A DNA stretch of 64,000 nucleotides, taken from the NCBI GenBank assembly GCA_934121905.1, contig CAKOVI010000001.1, positions 124,001-188,000 of the forward strand. The letters are read 5' to 3'. Each line of letters opens with the position of its first letter. Positions within the stretch are counted from its first letter, which is position 1. The translations under genes and the position numbers were made by a program. The notes under the pieces are model-generated. The model worked only from the letters and a program-made list of their open reading frames with translations, was not told the origin of the DNA and searched no databases. Source of the DNA: an uncultured Clostridia bacterium (GTDB taxonomy: Bacteria; Bacillota; Clostridia; TANB77; CAG-508). Below, piece after piece: positions 37,207 to 46,956 of this stretch.

Positions 37207-37920
37207 ATGAATAAAAAACTAGAAGCAGTTATTCTAGCAGTTATGTGCTTTATATTAACAATAGGAATTTGCATACAAATAAATACTGTAAACAATAATG
37301 GCTCAACAGTTAGTGGCTCACAAAAGCAAAATGATTTAAAATCACAAGTATTAAAGATGAAAGAAAAATATGAAAATCAATATGCAGATTTAGAAAGAGT
37401 CGAAAAAGAGCTAGAAAAAGAAAGAGAAGGAGCAACAAATAATAACTCAGAGCTTGTAGAATTGGAAAGTAAGATAAAAAAAGATAATTTAATACTTGGA
37501 AATACTGATGTTACAGGTGCAGGAATAATGGTTACTTTAACAGATGGAAAAACAGATGCAACAGCAATAGATCCATCATATTTCTTAGTCCATGCTGAAA
37601 ATATCTTGCAAGTGGTAAATGAAATGAGAAATGCAGGTGCGGAAGCAATTTCAATAAATGGTGAAAGAGTTGTAAATACAACTGCTATTTCATGTGATGG
37701 TAATGTTATAGTTGTAAATGGAAAAAAAGTGAATTCACCTATACAAATTACTGCAATAGGATTTACTGAGCTGTTATCTACATTAAATAGACCTGGATCT
37801 ACATTAGAAAATTTTAAAGAAAACTCAGGCAAAATTGTAGATTTTAAGAAAAATACTAATTTAGAAATTCAAAAATATACAGGGGTAATAAACTTTAAAT
37901 ATGCAAAAACAGTTAAATAG
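37207..37920 (+). CDS. DUF881 protein (YlxW/YlxX type), first copy
   Basis: A single N-terminal membrane helix and a coiled coil (about residues 40-90) precede the DUF881 domain. That domain carries AENILQVVNEMRNAGAEAISINGERV and ends in a FKYAKTVK strand. About 238 aa. DUF881 pairs sit between divIB and sbp in Firmicutes; function unknown, probably at the division site. Paralogue at 38030. Confidence 0.85.
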   Translation: MNKKLEAVILAVMCFILTIGICIQINTVNNNGSTVSGSQKQNDLKSQVLKMKEKYENQYADLERVEKELEKEREGATNNNSELVELESKIKKDNLILGNTDVTGAGIMVTLTDGKTDATAIDPSYFLVHAENILQVVNEMRNAGAEAISINGERVVNTTAISCDGNVIVVNGKKVNSPIQITAIGFTELLSTLNRPGSTLENFKENSGKIVDFKKNTNLEIQKYTGVINFKYAKTVK

Positions 37921-37921
37921 A

Positions 37922-38012
37922 GCCCAAATGGGACCGGGTCTTTTTTGTCCCATTTTTGCAAAATTATTTTAATAATAAAAGTGGGACAAAAAAGACCCGG
38001 TCCCATTTGGGC
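37922..38012. repeat. Intergenic hairpin with perfect 31-base arms
   Basis: Arms 37922-37952 and 37982-38012 are exact reverse complements and contain GGGACCGGGTCTTTTTTG. It separates the two DUF881 paralogues, which are normally adjacent, so it is probably an inserted element or attenuator within the operon. Confidence 0.85.
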
Positions 38013-38029
38013 AAGGGAGTTGAAAATAA

Positions 38030-38767
38030 ATGAAAAAAGGCAAAAAAAGCATGATAATTACAATTGGACTTGTATGTTTTTTATTAGTAATGATAATTTT
38101 CATGCAATTTAAAGTAGTTCAAGAATCACAAGAAACAAATATAGACACAATGCAAGAAACAGAACTAAGGCAAGAGCTTGCGAGTTGGAAAACAAAATAT
38201 GAAGAAACAAAGGAAAAATATGACGAAACAGCAAATACCTTAGACACATATAAAAAAGAAAGTACATCTGATGAAGAAAAAAAAGCAACATTAGAAAAAG
38301 AATTAGACAGCCTAGAGATGGCTCTTGGAAAGACTGATGTTGAAGGAGAAGGAGTAATAATCACATTATCTGAAAAAAATGATAATGAGCTAGGTGATGA
38401 GGAGAAAAAAGAACCAATAACTGCAATTGATTTAGTGTATATTGTAAATTATTTGAAAGATGCTGGAGCAGAAGCAATTTCAATAAATGATGAAAGAATT
38501 GTAAATACAACAGATATTGTCGATTTAGATGTGAATGGACCAATAAAAATAAATAGTAAATATATAAGAACAAATGAATATAAAATAAAAGCCATAGGCA
38601 ATAGTTCATATTTAGAAAGCAGTATATTTGGAAAAAGCGGGTATGCTGAACAGCTTGATGCGAGTGGAATAAAGGCAGAAATAGAAAGAAACAATAAAGT
38701 CAAAATATCAAAATACAATGGAGATTTTGATACAAAATATATAAAGGAAAAAGAAACTGAAAAATAG
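38030..38767 (+). CDS. DUF881 protein, second copy
   Basis: 245 aa with an N-terminal membrane helix (MIITIGLVCFLLVMIIFM), a coiled coil to about residue 100 and a DUF881 domain with the same DAGAEAISINDERIVNTT core as the first copy. Adjacent to sbp (12 bases). Confidence 0.85.
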   Translation: MKKGKKSMIITIGLVCFLLVMIIFMQFKVVQESQETNIDTMQETELRQELASWKTKYEETKEKYDETANTLDTYKKESTSDEEKKATLEKELDSLEMALGKTDVEGEGVIITLSEKNDNELGDEEKKEPITAIDLVYIVNYLKDAGAEAISINDERIVNTTDIVDLDVNGPIKINSKYIRTNEYKIKAIGNSSYLESSIFGKSGYAEQLDASGIKAEIERNNKVKISKYNGDFDTKYIKEKETEK

Positions 38768-38779
38768 GGAGGAATTAAA

Positions 38780-39175
38780 ATGTTATTTGTAGCGATTATA
38801 GTAGGATGCATTCTAGGAGCAATTGTTGGAATAAATTCTCCAATAATACCATATTCATATTCAAGTTACCTTGCAATTGCAATAATTGCAGCACTTGATT
38901 CAGTATTTGGAGGAATTGCAGGAACATTAAAAGGAGAATTCAATTTTAAAGTGTTTATTTCAGGATTTTTCTGTAACAGCATACTATCAATGTTACTTAC
39001 ATATTTAGGAAATAAACTTAATGTAGATATTTATTTAGCAGCAATAGTTGTATTTGTTGGAAGAATGTTTTTAAATCTAACAATAATAAGAAAATATTAT
39101 ATAGATAAATGGTCAAAAAAATATGAAGAATTCAAAATGAGCAAAGCAAATAAAACTAAGGAAGAACAGAAATAA
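38780..39175 (+). CDS. sbp: Small basic protein Sbp (DUF1290)
   Basis: 131 aa, three to four membrane helices, with YLAIAIIAALDSVFGGIAG and FISGFFCNSILSM typical of DUF1290. Lies immediately before ftsA as in Bacillus. Confidence 0.88.
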   Translation: MLFVAIIVGCILGAIVGINSPIIPYSYSSYLAIAIIAALDSVFGGIAGTLKGEFNFKVFISGFFCNSILSMLLTYLGNKLNVDIYLAAIVVFVGRMFLNLTIIRKYYIDKWSKKYEEFKMSKANKTKEEQK

Positions 39176-39255
39176 GATTACATAAAATTCCAGAAAATGG
39201 AAAAACGATGTTACAATTTTATTACAGATTTATTACAAAAATATAACAAATTCTA

Positions 39256-39284
39256 TTGACATTTGTCTAAAAATGTAATATATA
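39256..39284 (+). promoter_or_regulatory. Promoter of ftsA-ftsZ
   Basis: TTGACA 39256-39261, 17-base spacer, TATATA 39279-39284. Confidence 0.7.
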
Positions 39285-39325
39285 TAACCTTAGAAATTTT
39301 AAATTGAAAATATGGAGGAATTATC

Positions 39326-40555
39326 TTGGCAATAGGAGATATCATAGTGGGCATAGACATTGGAACAACCAAAGTTTGCTTAGGTGCTGGTGAAGTAAAC
39401 AACTTTGGACAAATAGAAATAATATGTTGCACCTCACACAAATGTAATGGATTAAAAAAAGGCAAGATAGTCGATGAAGATAATATAAGTTTAAGCATAG
39501 CAAAAACTATCGAGCAAGCAGAAGAAGAAACAGAATTAAAAATAAACTCAGCTTATGTAACTATTCCAGGAAAATATGTAACAATAGTCCAAAATAGTGT
39601 ACTTAAAGAAGTAAAGGACAAATTTGCAGGAATTTCCCAAAAGGATTTACAAAATGCTGTAATGCAAGTAAAAGACATAGAAATACCAGATAATAAAGTT
39701 TTAATAGATGTAGCTGTAAATCAAGTAGTACTAGATAATGGAAGAATAATTGCAGACCCAGTTGGAAGTTTTGCCTCATCATTTACAGTAAATGCACAGG
39801 TAATACTTGCAGAGAAAGATTATATAAGAAAATTAACAGGAATTTTCAAGAAAGCAGGTGTAGAAATAGATGGAATAATTCCAGTATCACTTGCAGAAAG
39901 AAACCTAGTACTAGATAAAAATGAATTATATGATAATGTAATGATTTTAGACGTAGGAGCCGAAAATACAGATATAGGAGTATTTGAAGGAGAAGAATTC
40001 AAATACACAAACACAATACCACTAGGAGGAAACAATATTACACACGATATTGCCTTAGTATTAAGTATATCTGAGCAAGAAGCAGAAAAGCTAAAAAGAC
40101 AATACGGCTTAGCACTAAAATCATTTATAGATAATGACAATGAAATCATGTTAAATACATGTACAGATGAATCAAGAAGCAAAGTAATAAAAAGCTCAGA
40201 ACTAATTGAAATAATGGAAGCAAGAATTGAAGAAATATTTTCAATTATAAATAAAGACATAACAAACCAAGGATTAAAATCAAGAATAAACAATGTAATA
40301 CTAACAGGTCAAGGCATAACAAACATAAACAAAAGTGATGTAGCAGGAAAAATAGCACTAAATATTCCCGTAAAAATATCAACAGGCAGAGCGGTAAGCA
40401 CAGTAAAACCAGAATATAGAACAAGTTACGCTCTAATACGATATATAGCATCAAGACCTTTTGCAAGATCAGTATCAAGTAAAATTGATACAAATTCAAA
40501 AGAGAGTTTTTGGAAAATGATAATTTCAAGAATCAAAGAGTTTTTTTATAGCTAA
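39326..40555 (+). CDS. ftsA: Cell division protein FtsA
   Basis: Actin-like membrane tether of FtsZ. TTG start with GGAGG 10 bases before it. GIDIGTTKVCLGAG phosphate loop, ILDVGAENTDIGVF and NVILTGQGITNI nucleotide motifs. C-terminal amphipathic membrane helix FWKMIISRIKEFFYS. 409 aa. Confidence 0.95.
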   Translation: MAIGDIIVGIDIGTTKVCLGAGEVNNFGQIEIICCTSHKCNGLKKGKIVDEDNISLSIAKTIEQAEEETELKINSAYVTIPGKYVTIVQNSVLKEVKDKFAGISQKDLQNAVMQVKDIEIPDNKVLIDVAVNQVVLDNGRIIADPVGSFASSFTVNAQVILAEKDYIRKLTGIFKKAGVEIDGIIPVSLAERNLVLDKNELYDNVMILDVGAENTDIGVFEGEEFKYTNTIPLGGNNITHDIALVLSISEQEAEKLKRQYGLALKSFIDNDNEIMLNTCTDESRSKVIKSSELIEIMEARIEEIFSIINKDITNQGLKSRINNVILTGQGITNINKSDVAGKIALNIPVKISTGRAVSTVKPEYRTSYALIRYIASRPFARSVSSKIDTNSKESFWKMIISRIKEFFYS

Positions 40556-40613
40556 AAAGAGTAACAAAAAGTTACAAATGCTATATATACATATTTAAGG
40601 AGGAAATTTAATT

Positions 40614-41744
40614 ATGATGGATATTGACGATAACAGCAATTTAACAATGATGGATGGAACAGCAACAATAAAAGTAATAGGAGTAGGAGGAGCTGGAAAC
40701 AACGCAGTAAATAGAATGCTAGACCAAGGAATAAAATCAGTAGACTTTATTGCTGTGAACACAGATAGACAAGCTTTACAAAAATCAAAAGCAAGTACAA
40801 AAATTCAAATCGGAGAAAAAATAACTAGAGGTCTAGGAGCTGGAGCAAACCCAGACGTAGGAGCTCAATCAGCAGAAGAAAGTAAAACTGAATTATCAGA
40901 AGTCCTAAGAGGAGCAGATATGGTATTTGTAACTTGTGGAATGGGTGGAGGAACAGGAACTGGTGCTGCACCAATAGTTGCAGGTTTAGCTAAAGAAATG
41001 GGAATATTAACAATAGGAGTTGTAACAAAACCATTTACATTTGAAGGAAAAAAACGTTTAGCACAAGCAGAACGAGGAATAGAAAGTTTGAAATCAAAAG
41101 TAGATACATTAATAGTAATACCAAATGACAAACTACTACAAATAATAGATAGAAAAACTTCAATGTCAGAAGCATTCCTAATGGCAGATGATGTTTTAAG
41201 ACAAGGTGTACAAGGTATATCAGACTTAATTACAGTTACAGGAACTGTTAACCTTGATTTTGCAGATGTAAAGACAATAATGTTAAACACAGGTATGGCA
41301 CACATGGGAACAGGACGTGCATCAGGTGAAAATAAAGCAGAAGATGCAGCAAAAGAAGCAATTCAAAGTCCATTACTAGAAACATCAATAGAGGGAGCAA
41401 GAGGAGTAATTATTAATATAACAGGTGGTGAAGACTTAGGTTTACAAGAAGTAAACACAGCAGCTGAGTTAATTCAACGCAGTGTAGACCCTGAAGCAAA
41501 CATTATCTTTGGTACAGTTATAGACCCTAACATGAATGATGAAATTAAGATAACTGTTATTGCAACAGGTTTTGATCAACCAGATGATACAAAATCTCCA
41601 ATTCTTGATTCTTTAGGAAGCACGGGAACAAAACCTTGGGAAAAGAAAGTAAGTTCAATACCTTCAAGCCAAGATTTAAGTTCTTCACAAAATGATTTGG
41701 ATATACCATCATTTTTAAGAAAAAATAAAAATAAAACTTTATAA
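40614..41744 (+). CDS. ftsZ: Cell division protein FtsZ
   Basis: Tubulin-like GTPase forming the division ring. GGAGNNAVNRM, tubulin signature GGGTGTGAAPIVA, synergy loop region, and a C-terminal IPSFLRKNK peptide that binds FtsA. 376 aa. Confidence 0.97.
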   Translation: MMDIDDNSNLTMMDGTATIKVIGVGGAGNNAVNRMLDQGIKSVDFIAVNTDRQALQKSKASTKIQIGEKITRGLGAGANPDVGAQSAEESKTELSEVLRGADMVFVTCGMGGGTGTGAAPIVAGLAKEMGILTIGVVTKPFTFEGKKRLAQAERGIESLKSKVDTLIVIPNDKLLQIIDRKTSMSEAFLMADDVLRQGVQGISDLITVTGTVNLDFADVKTIMLNTGMAHMGTGRASGENKAEDAAKEAIQSPLLETSIEGARGVIINITGGEDLGLQEVNTAAELIQRSVDPEANIIFGTVIDPNMNDEIKITVIATGFDQPDDTKSPILDSLGSTGTKPWEKKVSSIPSSQDLSSSQNDLDIPSFLRKNKNKTL

Positions 41745-41756
41745 AATCAAAAAAAT

Positions 41757-41821
41757 GCACCATTGGAACCGAGTTCTTTTGGAGCATTTTTTTATGGGAA
41801 CTGTCGGGGTTGGTTCTTTTG
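41757..41821. repeat. Degenerate copy of the intergenic hairpin family
   Basis: ATTGGAACCGAGTTCTTTTGG and GGGGTTGGTTCTTTT echo the GGGACGGTTCTTTT core but no longer form long arms. It lies between converging ftsZ and spoVAE. Confidence 0.4.
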
Positions 41822-41843
41822 AGTCTAATCACCAATCAGAAAT

Positions 41844-42230
41844 TTATTGTTTTTTCATTTTTGGTTTCGAAATCAAAGAAGCAATATATCCGAAAAAGAC
41901 GGCAGCAGCAATGCCTCCGGCACTAGCTTTAAGTCCACCTGTAAAAATACCTAAAAATCCATTTTGCTTTACAGCTTCTATAACACCTTTTGCTAGATTA
42001 TTTCCAAATCCGGTTAAAGGAACAGTTGCACCACATCCTGCAAATTTAACAAGATAAGGATATATACCAAGTCCGCCTAAGATAGTTCCGATTGTAACAA
42101 AAAGCACTAGAATTCTAGCAGAGGTAAGTTTAGTTTTATCAATTAAAATTTGACCTATAACACAAATAAGTCCACCCACAACAAAGCACCTAAGTAAAAG
42201 CATCCAATCAAAATTTTGCCAAAAATCCAT
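41844..42230 (-). CDS. spoVAE: Stage V sporulation protein AE
   Basis: 128 aa, about four membrane helices; FVVGGLICVIGQILIDKT and LTGFGNNLAKGVIEAV match SpoVAE. Forms part of the SpoVA channel for dipicolinic acid uptake into the forespore. Last gene of the three-gene minus-strand operon. Confidence 0.93.
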   Translation of the reverse strand: MDFWQNFDWMLLLRCFVVGGLICVIGQILIDKTKLTSARILVLFVTIGTILGGLGIYPYLVKFAGCGATVPLTGFGNNLAKGVIEAVKQNGFLGIFTGGLKASAGGIAAAVFFGYIASLISKPKMKKQ

Positions 42231-42245
42231 AGTTTTTAAATCCTT

Positions 42246-43259
42246 TCATATAAATAATTTATTTTCAATTGCAACAGCTTGAGCGATTCCAGGAATAGAT
42301 TCACCTTGTTGAGAACTCATAGAATTCATTAAAGCACCTGTGGCAATGAGAAGAATTTTATTTAATTTTTTAGTTTTTAATTGTTCAAATAGATATCCAG
42401 AAAAAACACTTGCACAACAACCACAACCACTGCCACCAGAATGGGTATCTTGAGTAGACTTATCAAATATCAAAACACCGCAATCGTTATAAACAGATTT
42501 TATATTATATCCCGCATTTTGACATAAATCAATCAAAATATCTTTACCAATATGACCCAAATCACCAGTAAGAATAGCATCATAATAGGTAGGTTTTCTA
42601 CCTGTATCAGAAAAGTGAGTCATTAAAGTATCAAAAGCAGCAGGAGCCATCGCAGCCCCCATATTATTAGCATCTTTTATTCCCATATCAACAATTTTTC
42701 CAGTCGTAATATGTGTTACATATGGACCATTTCCACTACGTGCTAATATCGCAGAACCACAAGCAGTTACAGTCCATTGAGTTGTTGGGGGTCTCTGATT
42801 TCCAAGTTCTAATGGGAATCTAAATTGCCTTTCAGAACTACAAAAATGACTTGAGGCACTACATATTGCATAATTTATACCGCCATCAATAAAAACAGAA
42901 GCGAGTTGCATCCCCTCAACAAAAGTAGAGCAGGCACCAAATATTCCATAAAAAGGAACATTTAATTCACGAAGTCCGAAACTAGAAGAAATACATTGAT
43001 TAAGTAAATCTCCTGCAAAGCAATATTCAATTTTATCAGAAGGAATACCAGATTTAGAAATTAAAGAATTCACTGTTTGTTTTACAATTTTGCTTTCAGC
43101 TTTTTCCCAACTTTTTTCACCCCACATTTCATCATCTAAACATTTATCAAAATACTTAGCAAGTGGACCATTAGCTTCTTTAGGTCCAGCAATACATGCA
43201 GTTTCTAAAATTGTTGGAGGAGTATCAAATTTAATTGTTTGTTTACCTAATTTTTTCAT
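42246..43259 (-). CDS. spoVAD: Stage V sporulation protein AD
   Basis: 337 aa thiolase-fold protein that binds dipicolinic acid. FGACSTFVEGMQLAS and the C-terminal GGSGCGCCASVFSGYL are family hallmarks. It follows spoVAC and precedes spoVAE on the minus strand. Presumably under forespore sigma-G control; I did not identify a confident sigma-G box. Confidence 0.95.
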   Translation of the reverse strand: MKKLGKQTIKFDTPPTILETACIAGPKEANGPLAKYFDKCLDDEMWGEKSWEKAESKIVKQTVNSLISKSGIPSDKIEYCFAGDLLNQCISSSFGLRELNVPFYGIFGACSTFVEGMQLASVFIDGGINYAICSASSHFCSSERQFRFPLELGNQRPPTTQWTVTACGSAILARSGNGPYVTHITTGKIVDMGIKDANNMGAAMAPAAFDTLMTHFSDTGRKPTYYDAILTGDLGHIGKDILIDLCQNAGYNIKSVYNDCGVLIFDKSTQDTHSGGSGCGCCASVFSGYLFEQLKTKKLNKILLIATGALMNSMSSQQGESIPGIAQAVAIENKLFI

Positions 43260-43344
43260 AAATTATTATCAATCCTTTCAAAAATTATAATTTTTCGATG
43301 CCCCAAAAAAGGACGGCACCAAAAGGTAGGAAAAAAGGATGGCA

Positions 43345-43788
43345 CTAAAATAGAAAATATATAAATCCGACAACAATAGAAGCAGAAATACCATAAACCA
43401 AAACAGGACCTGCAACAGTAAACATCTTAGCACCAACGCCCATAATATAACCTTCAGATTTATACTCCATAGCAGGGGCAACAATAGAATTAGCAAAGCC
43501 AGTAATAGGAACTAATGAACCTGCACCAGCAAATTTGCCGATTTTATTAAAAATATTTAAAGCAGTCAAAAAGGCACTAATTGCAATTAATACAATTGAA
43601 ACAACTGTACCACTTGAGGTTTCATCAAAACCTTTGTAAAGGCAAAAAGAAAAAATAATTTGACCAATTGAGCATATAAGGCCACCAACCCAAAAAGCAT
43701 TAAAGCAATTTTTTAGAATTGGTGAGTTAGGGGATTTTTGATTTACATATTCTTGATAAGCTTTTTGTGTATCAATAGGACTATTCAT
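43345..43788 (-). CDS. spoVAC: Stage V sporulation protein AC
   Basis: 147 aa with four membrane helices; NAFWVGGLICSIGQ and VPITGFANSIVAPAMEYKSEG match SpoVAC, a mechanosensitive channel component of DPA transport. GGAGG upstream. An 85-base gap with GGACGGCACC-type repeat fragments separates it from spoVAD. Confidence 0.94.
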   Translation of the reverse strand: MNSPIDTQKAYQEYVNQKSPNSPILKNCFNAFWVGGLICSIGQIIFSFCLYKGFDETSSGTVVSIVLIAISAFLTALNIFNKIGKFAGAGSLVPITGFANSIVAPAMEYKSEGYIMGVGAKMFTVAGPVLVYGISASIVVGFIYFLF

Positions 43789-43914
43789 AATAACCTCCGA
43801 AATAAAAATCTATAAATATCATTCCCAAGTCAAATAAAAATATACGTGAAATATTACAAAAAAGCAAAAATATTACAACAATATTACATTTATATTACAT
43901 TTAGAGTAAAGGTA

Positions 43915-43943
43915 TTGATTTTAGGAAAAAAAAAATATAAAAT
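43915..43943 (+). promoter_or_regulatory. Promoter of the type IV pilus operon
   Basis: TTGATT 43915-43920, 17-base spacer, TAAAAT 43938-43943. Confidence 0.55.
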
Positions 43944-44000
43944 GAAAAAAGATAATAGTTTGAATAAAAAAACACAAGAATAAAAGCAAGGAGCGTTAAA

Positions 44001-45638
44001 ATGCAAAATTGTTTAGGAATATATATAGAAAACAATTTAATAAAATATGCAAAAGTTTCTAAAGACAAGAATGATTATAAGGTGGAGACCTTTGGAGTAA
44101 AATTCTATGACAAGCTAAACGATGCAATAAAAAAGATACTAGAAGAAACGTACAGCTTTAACACGCCAATAACAATAAATCTTGCAAACGAAAAATACTT
44201 ATATTTTGATATTTTTGCATTACTATCAAAAACAGATATACAAAAGACTGTAGAAACAGAATTTGAAGCATTTTGTGATGAAAACAAATATAATCAAAAA
44301 GCATTTGAAACTAGATACGCCTTGATTTCTGATATTGAAAATAAAGAGAGAATAAAAGCTATTGATGTAATAGTAAACAAAATTGAGTTAAACAAACAAA
44401 AACAATACTTAGAAAAACACAATTTATCAGGAATAGTACCAATAGGAACAGCTATAGCAAATATAGCAAAATTTGAAAAAAAAGAAAATGTTTTGATTGT
44501 AAATATGGAAGAAAATACGACTATAACATCAATATTTGATAGACAAATATATAATGTAGAAACATTAGATTATGGTAGTCAGGAAGTGCTTGAAAAAATA
44601 AACAGAGTAGAGAACTCAATAAGTAAAGCATATGAGATTTGCAAAGGAACGACAATATATACTGCAAATGTTATAGATGATACCAAAGAACAACCATATT
44701 TGGAATACATAATACCAACATTATACCAAATAAGCCAAAAGATAAAAGAAATAGTAGAAAATTCACCTGTGAAAATTTCAACTGTATATTTAACTGGAAC
44801 ATTATCTGTTATAAACAATGTAGACTTATATTTTCAGGAATTTTTGCCAACAGCAGATTGCCAAATATTAAAACCAAGTATAATAGAAGGAAATATAACA
44901 CAGATAAATATAAAAGATTATATTGAAGTCAATAGTGCAATTGCACTAGCTATGCAATCTTTAGGCAAAGGAGTACAATCTTTAAATTTTAAGAAAACAA
45001 ATGCATTAGAACAATTAAAACAAATACTTAACACAGGAATATCTTTTGGAGGAGGCAAAAAGGCTAAAAAGGATCAAACGGAAGGCTCAAAGACTAAAAA
45101 AAGCATCAATATTTCCTTTAAAGGAAAATTGGATAATACAGAGGTATGGCTTGTAAGGTCAATGGCTGCAATAGTTTTAGTGAATTTAATATTTATAATA
45201 TTTTCGGGAACAATATATAAACAAATGGACAAAAAGCAAAAGGAAATAGAAACACAAATAGTAACCGAAAATGCAGAAATTAGTAAAATAAATTCAAATA
45301 TAAACTCTTTGAATTCAAAAAATACCAAATATAATGCATTAACAGCAGAATTAAAAACAATAAATGATAAAATAAGCAATATAGCAGAAATGAAAAATTC
45401 AATTCCAAATTTGCTTAATCAAATAATGCATATAATTCCGGAAAATGTTCAACTTGTATCAATTCAAAATACAACGGAAAAGAAAATAACTATTGTTGCA
45501 CAAGCAGATGATTATGATCAATTAGGATATTTTATTGCAAGAATAAAGGTCGAGGGGTTTTTAAATGATGCAATATCTTCAAGTGGTCAAAAAAACGGGG
45601 ATGCTGTAACAGTTACAATAGAAGGAGAATTACCATGA
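44001..45638 (+). CDS. Fused PilM-PilN type IV pilus assembly protein
   Basis: 545 aa. Residues 1 to about 330 are actin-like PilM (LGIYIENNLIKYAK opening, VLIVNMEENTT phosphate motif, VYLTGTLSVINNV). A membrane helix near residues 388-405 and a periplasm-type PilN domain (MKNSIPNLLNQIMHIIPENV) follow. In most pilus systems PilM and PilN are separate proteins that bind each other, so this fusion ties the cytoplasmic ring to the inner-membrane platform. First gene of the operon, overlapping pilO by 4 bases. Confidence 0.8.
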   Translation: MQNCLGIYIENNLIKYAKVSKDKNDYKVETFGVKFYDKLNDAIKKILEETYSFNTPITINLANEKYLYFDIFALLSKTDIQKTVETEFEAFCDENKYNQKAFETRYALISDIENKERIKAIDVIVNKIELNKQKQYLEKHNLSGIVPIGTAIANIAKFEKKENVLIVNMEENTTITSIFDRQIYNVETLDYGSQEVLEKINRVENSISKAYEICKGTTIYTANVIDDTKEQPYLEYIIPTLYQISQKIKEIVENSPVKISTVYLTGTLSVINNVDLYFQEFLPTADCQILKPSIIEGNITQINIKDYIEVNSAIALAMQSLGKGVQSLNFKKTNALEQLKQILNTGISFGGGKKAKKDQTEGSKTKKSINISFKGKLDNTEVWLVRSMAAIVLVNLIFIIFSGTIYKQMDKKQKEIETQIVTENAEISKINSNINSLNSKNTKYNALTAELKTINDKISNIAEMKNSIPNLLNQIMHIIPENVQLVSIQNTTEKKITIVAQADDYDQLGYFIARIKVEGFLNDAISSSGQKNGDAVTVTIEGELP

Positions 45639-46420
45639 GAAAAATAATAATAAGTATAATAGTTGCTTTACTATTAATTGGTTCTGCATTTTTTATGGTA
45701 AATGGAATTAGCGATGTAGGGATAATAGGAATTAAGGGACTTAATGAAAAAAATAATACAATAGAACAAAAAATTTCGGAATTATCTAATGTAATTAGTG
45801 TCAAATATGTAAATACAGAATCAAATTTAAAAAGTACAGCAAATACATTACAAGCAAGTAAAACAGAATATGAGAATCAAGCAATATTATCAAATTCAAA
45901 TAGCCCAAGTTATGCTTCAAAACTAGAAAAATATGATATTGATTATTTATGGACAAAGCTTGGAAATTATGCAAAAGATGAAAATGTTGTAATAAAAATA
46001 GAGTTGGTATCTGGTGGGGCAAGCCAAAATTTATATAATCTTAATTTCACAGTTACAGGGGATTATATGGACACAACAAACTTTATATCCGATATAGAAA
46101 ACGACTCTAAATTAGGATTTAAAATAGATGAATTTAAAATGGTACCCGGAGGAGACAATAAACTTACAACAACATTTGTATGTAAAGATATACCTGTAAA
46201 TGTTGGAAAAACTGATGAAAGCACCAAAGATACTACTTCAAATGGAAGCACTGAAACAACACAAGGAACAACAAATAACACAAGTACACAAAATTCGTCA
46301 ACAAATACTACTAGAAATACAAGTAACACTACAACAAATTCGTCAACGACAAATGTTACAACAAATACTTCAGGAAATACAACAACAAATGCAACAAGTA
46401 CATCAAGTTCGAGTTATTAA
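45635..46420 (+). CDS. PilO-like pilus assembly protein
   Basis: 261 aa. One N-terminal membrane helix, a coiled coil, and a ferredoxin-like domain (LYNLNFTVTGDYMDTTNFISD) as in PilO. The last 60 residues are almost only Thr, Asn, Ser and Gln, a likely disordered exported tail. Translationally coupled to the PilM-PilN fusion. Confidence 0.75.
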   Translation: MRKIIISIIVALLLIGSAFFMVNGISDVGIIGIKGLNEKNNTIEQKISELSNVISVKYVNTESNLKSTANTLQASKTEYENQAILSNSNSPSYASKLEKYDIDYLWTKLGNYAKDENVVIKIELVSGGASQNLYNLNFTVTGDYMDTTNFISDIENDSKLGFKIDEFKMVPGGDNKLTTTFVCKDIPVNVGKTDESTKDTTSNGSTETTQGTTNNTSTQNSSTNTTRNTSNTTTNSSTTNVTTNTSGNTTTNATSTSSSSY

Positions 46421-46438
46421 TATTATGGAGGCAAAAAT

Positions 46439-46876
46439 ATGGCAAAGGCGATAAAAGAAATAATTATAATGTTATTAATATGCTTAATTACAATGTTGAT
46501 TCTCGCAATAGTTTTGTATAAATATATTCCAAACAGAAAAGTGGTGCCAGAAGTTGTAACATATACTGCAACGGAGGACATTCAAGATTTGTTAAATGAT
46601 AATATTGATACAAAAAGCGATAGTGACAATGTGATATTAACATATGAAGTAACATCAAGTGATTTGAAAAACTATCAAGATATAAATACGTATGTACCAG
46701 GAAAGTCAAATCCATTTGCGGCGATTGATAATTCTACCATAGTTGAAAATGGGTCAAATTCAAATGTAAATAGTAATAATGGAAATAGTACTAAAAAGGA
46801 TGAAGAAAATTCACAAGAAACAAAGAAAAATGAAAATACAAACCCTAGTGTTTATCAAAATACTGGTACTAAATAA
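46439..46876 (+). CDS. Membrane-anchored pilus operon protein (145 aa), unknown
   Basis: N-terminal membrane helix (IIIMLLICLITMLILAIVLY), a short folded region and an Asn/Lys/Glu-rich tail. Its place after pilO corresponds to pilP in other operons, but I see no clear PilP domain. Confidence 0.6.
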   Translation: MAKAIKEIIIMLLICLITMLILAIVLYKYIPNRKVVPEVVTYTATEDIQDLLNDNIDTKSDSDNVILTYEVTSSDLKNYQDINTYVPGKSNPFAAIDNSTIVENGSNSNVNSNNGNSTKKDEENSQETKKNENTNPSVYQNTGTK

Positions 46877-46895
46877 TTAATTAGATATTAACATC

Positions 46896-46915
46896 ATATT
46901 GGGTTTACCCAATAT
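46896..46915 (+). other. Hairpin upstream of the major pilin gene
   Basis: ATATTGGGT / ACCCAATAT perfect 9-bp stem with a 2-base loop, 41 bases before the pilin start. Could shield the pilin mRNA 5' end after processing. Confidence 0.45.
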
Positions 46916-46956
46916 ATATACAATTTTAAATTTCGAAAGAGAGAGGAGGGAAACTA

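Noticed and set aside
41755..42057. Plus-strand ORF after ftsZ
   Set aside because: It is antisense to spoVAE, starts in a hairpin repeat and has no recognisable protein features.
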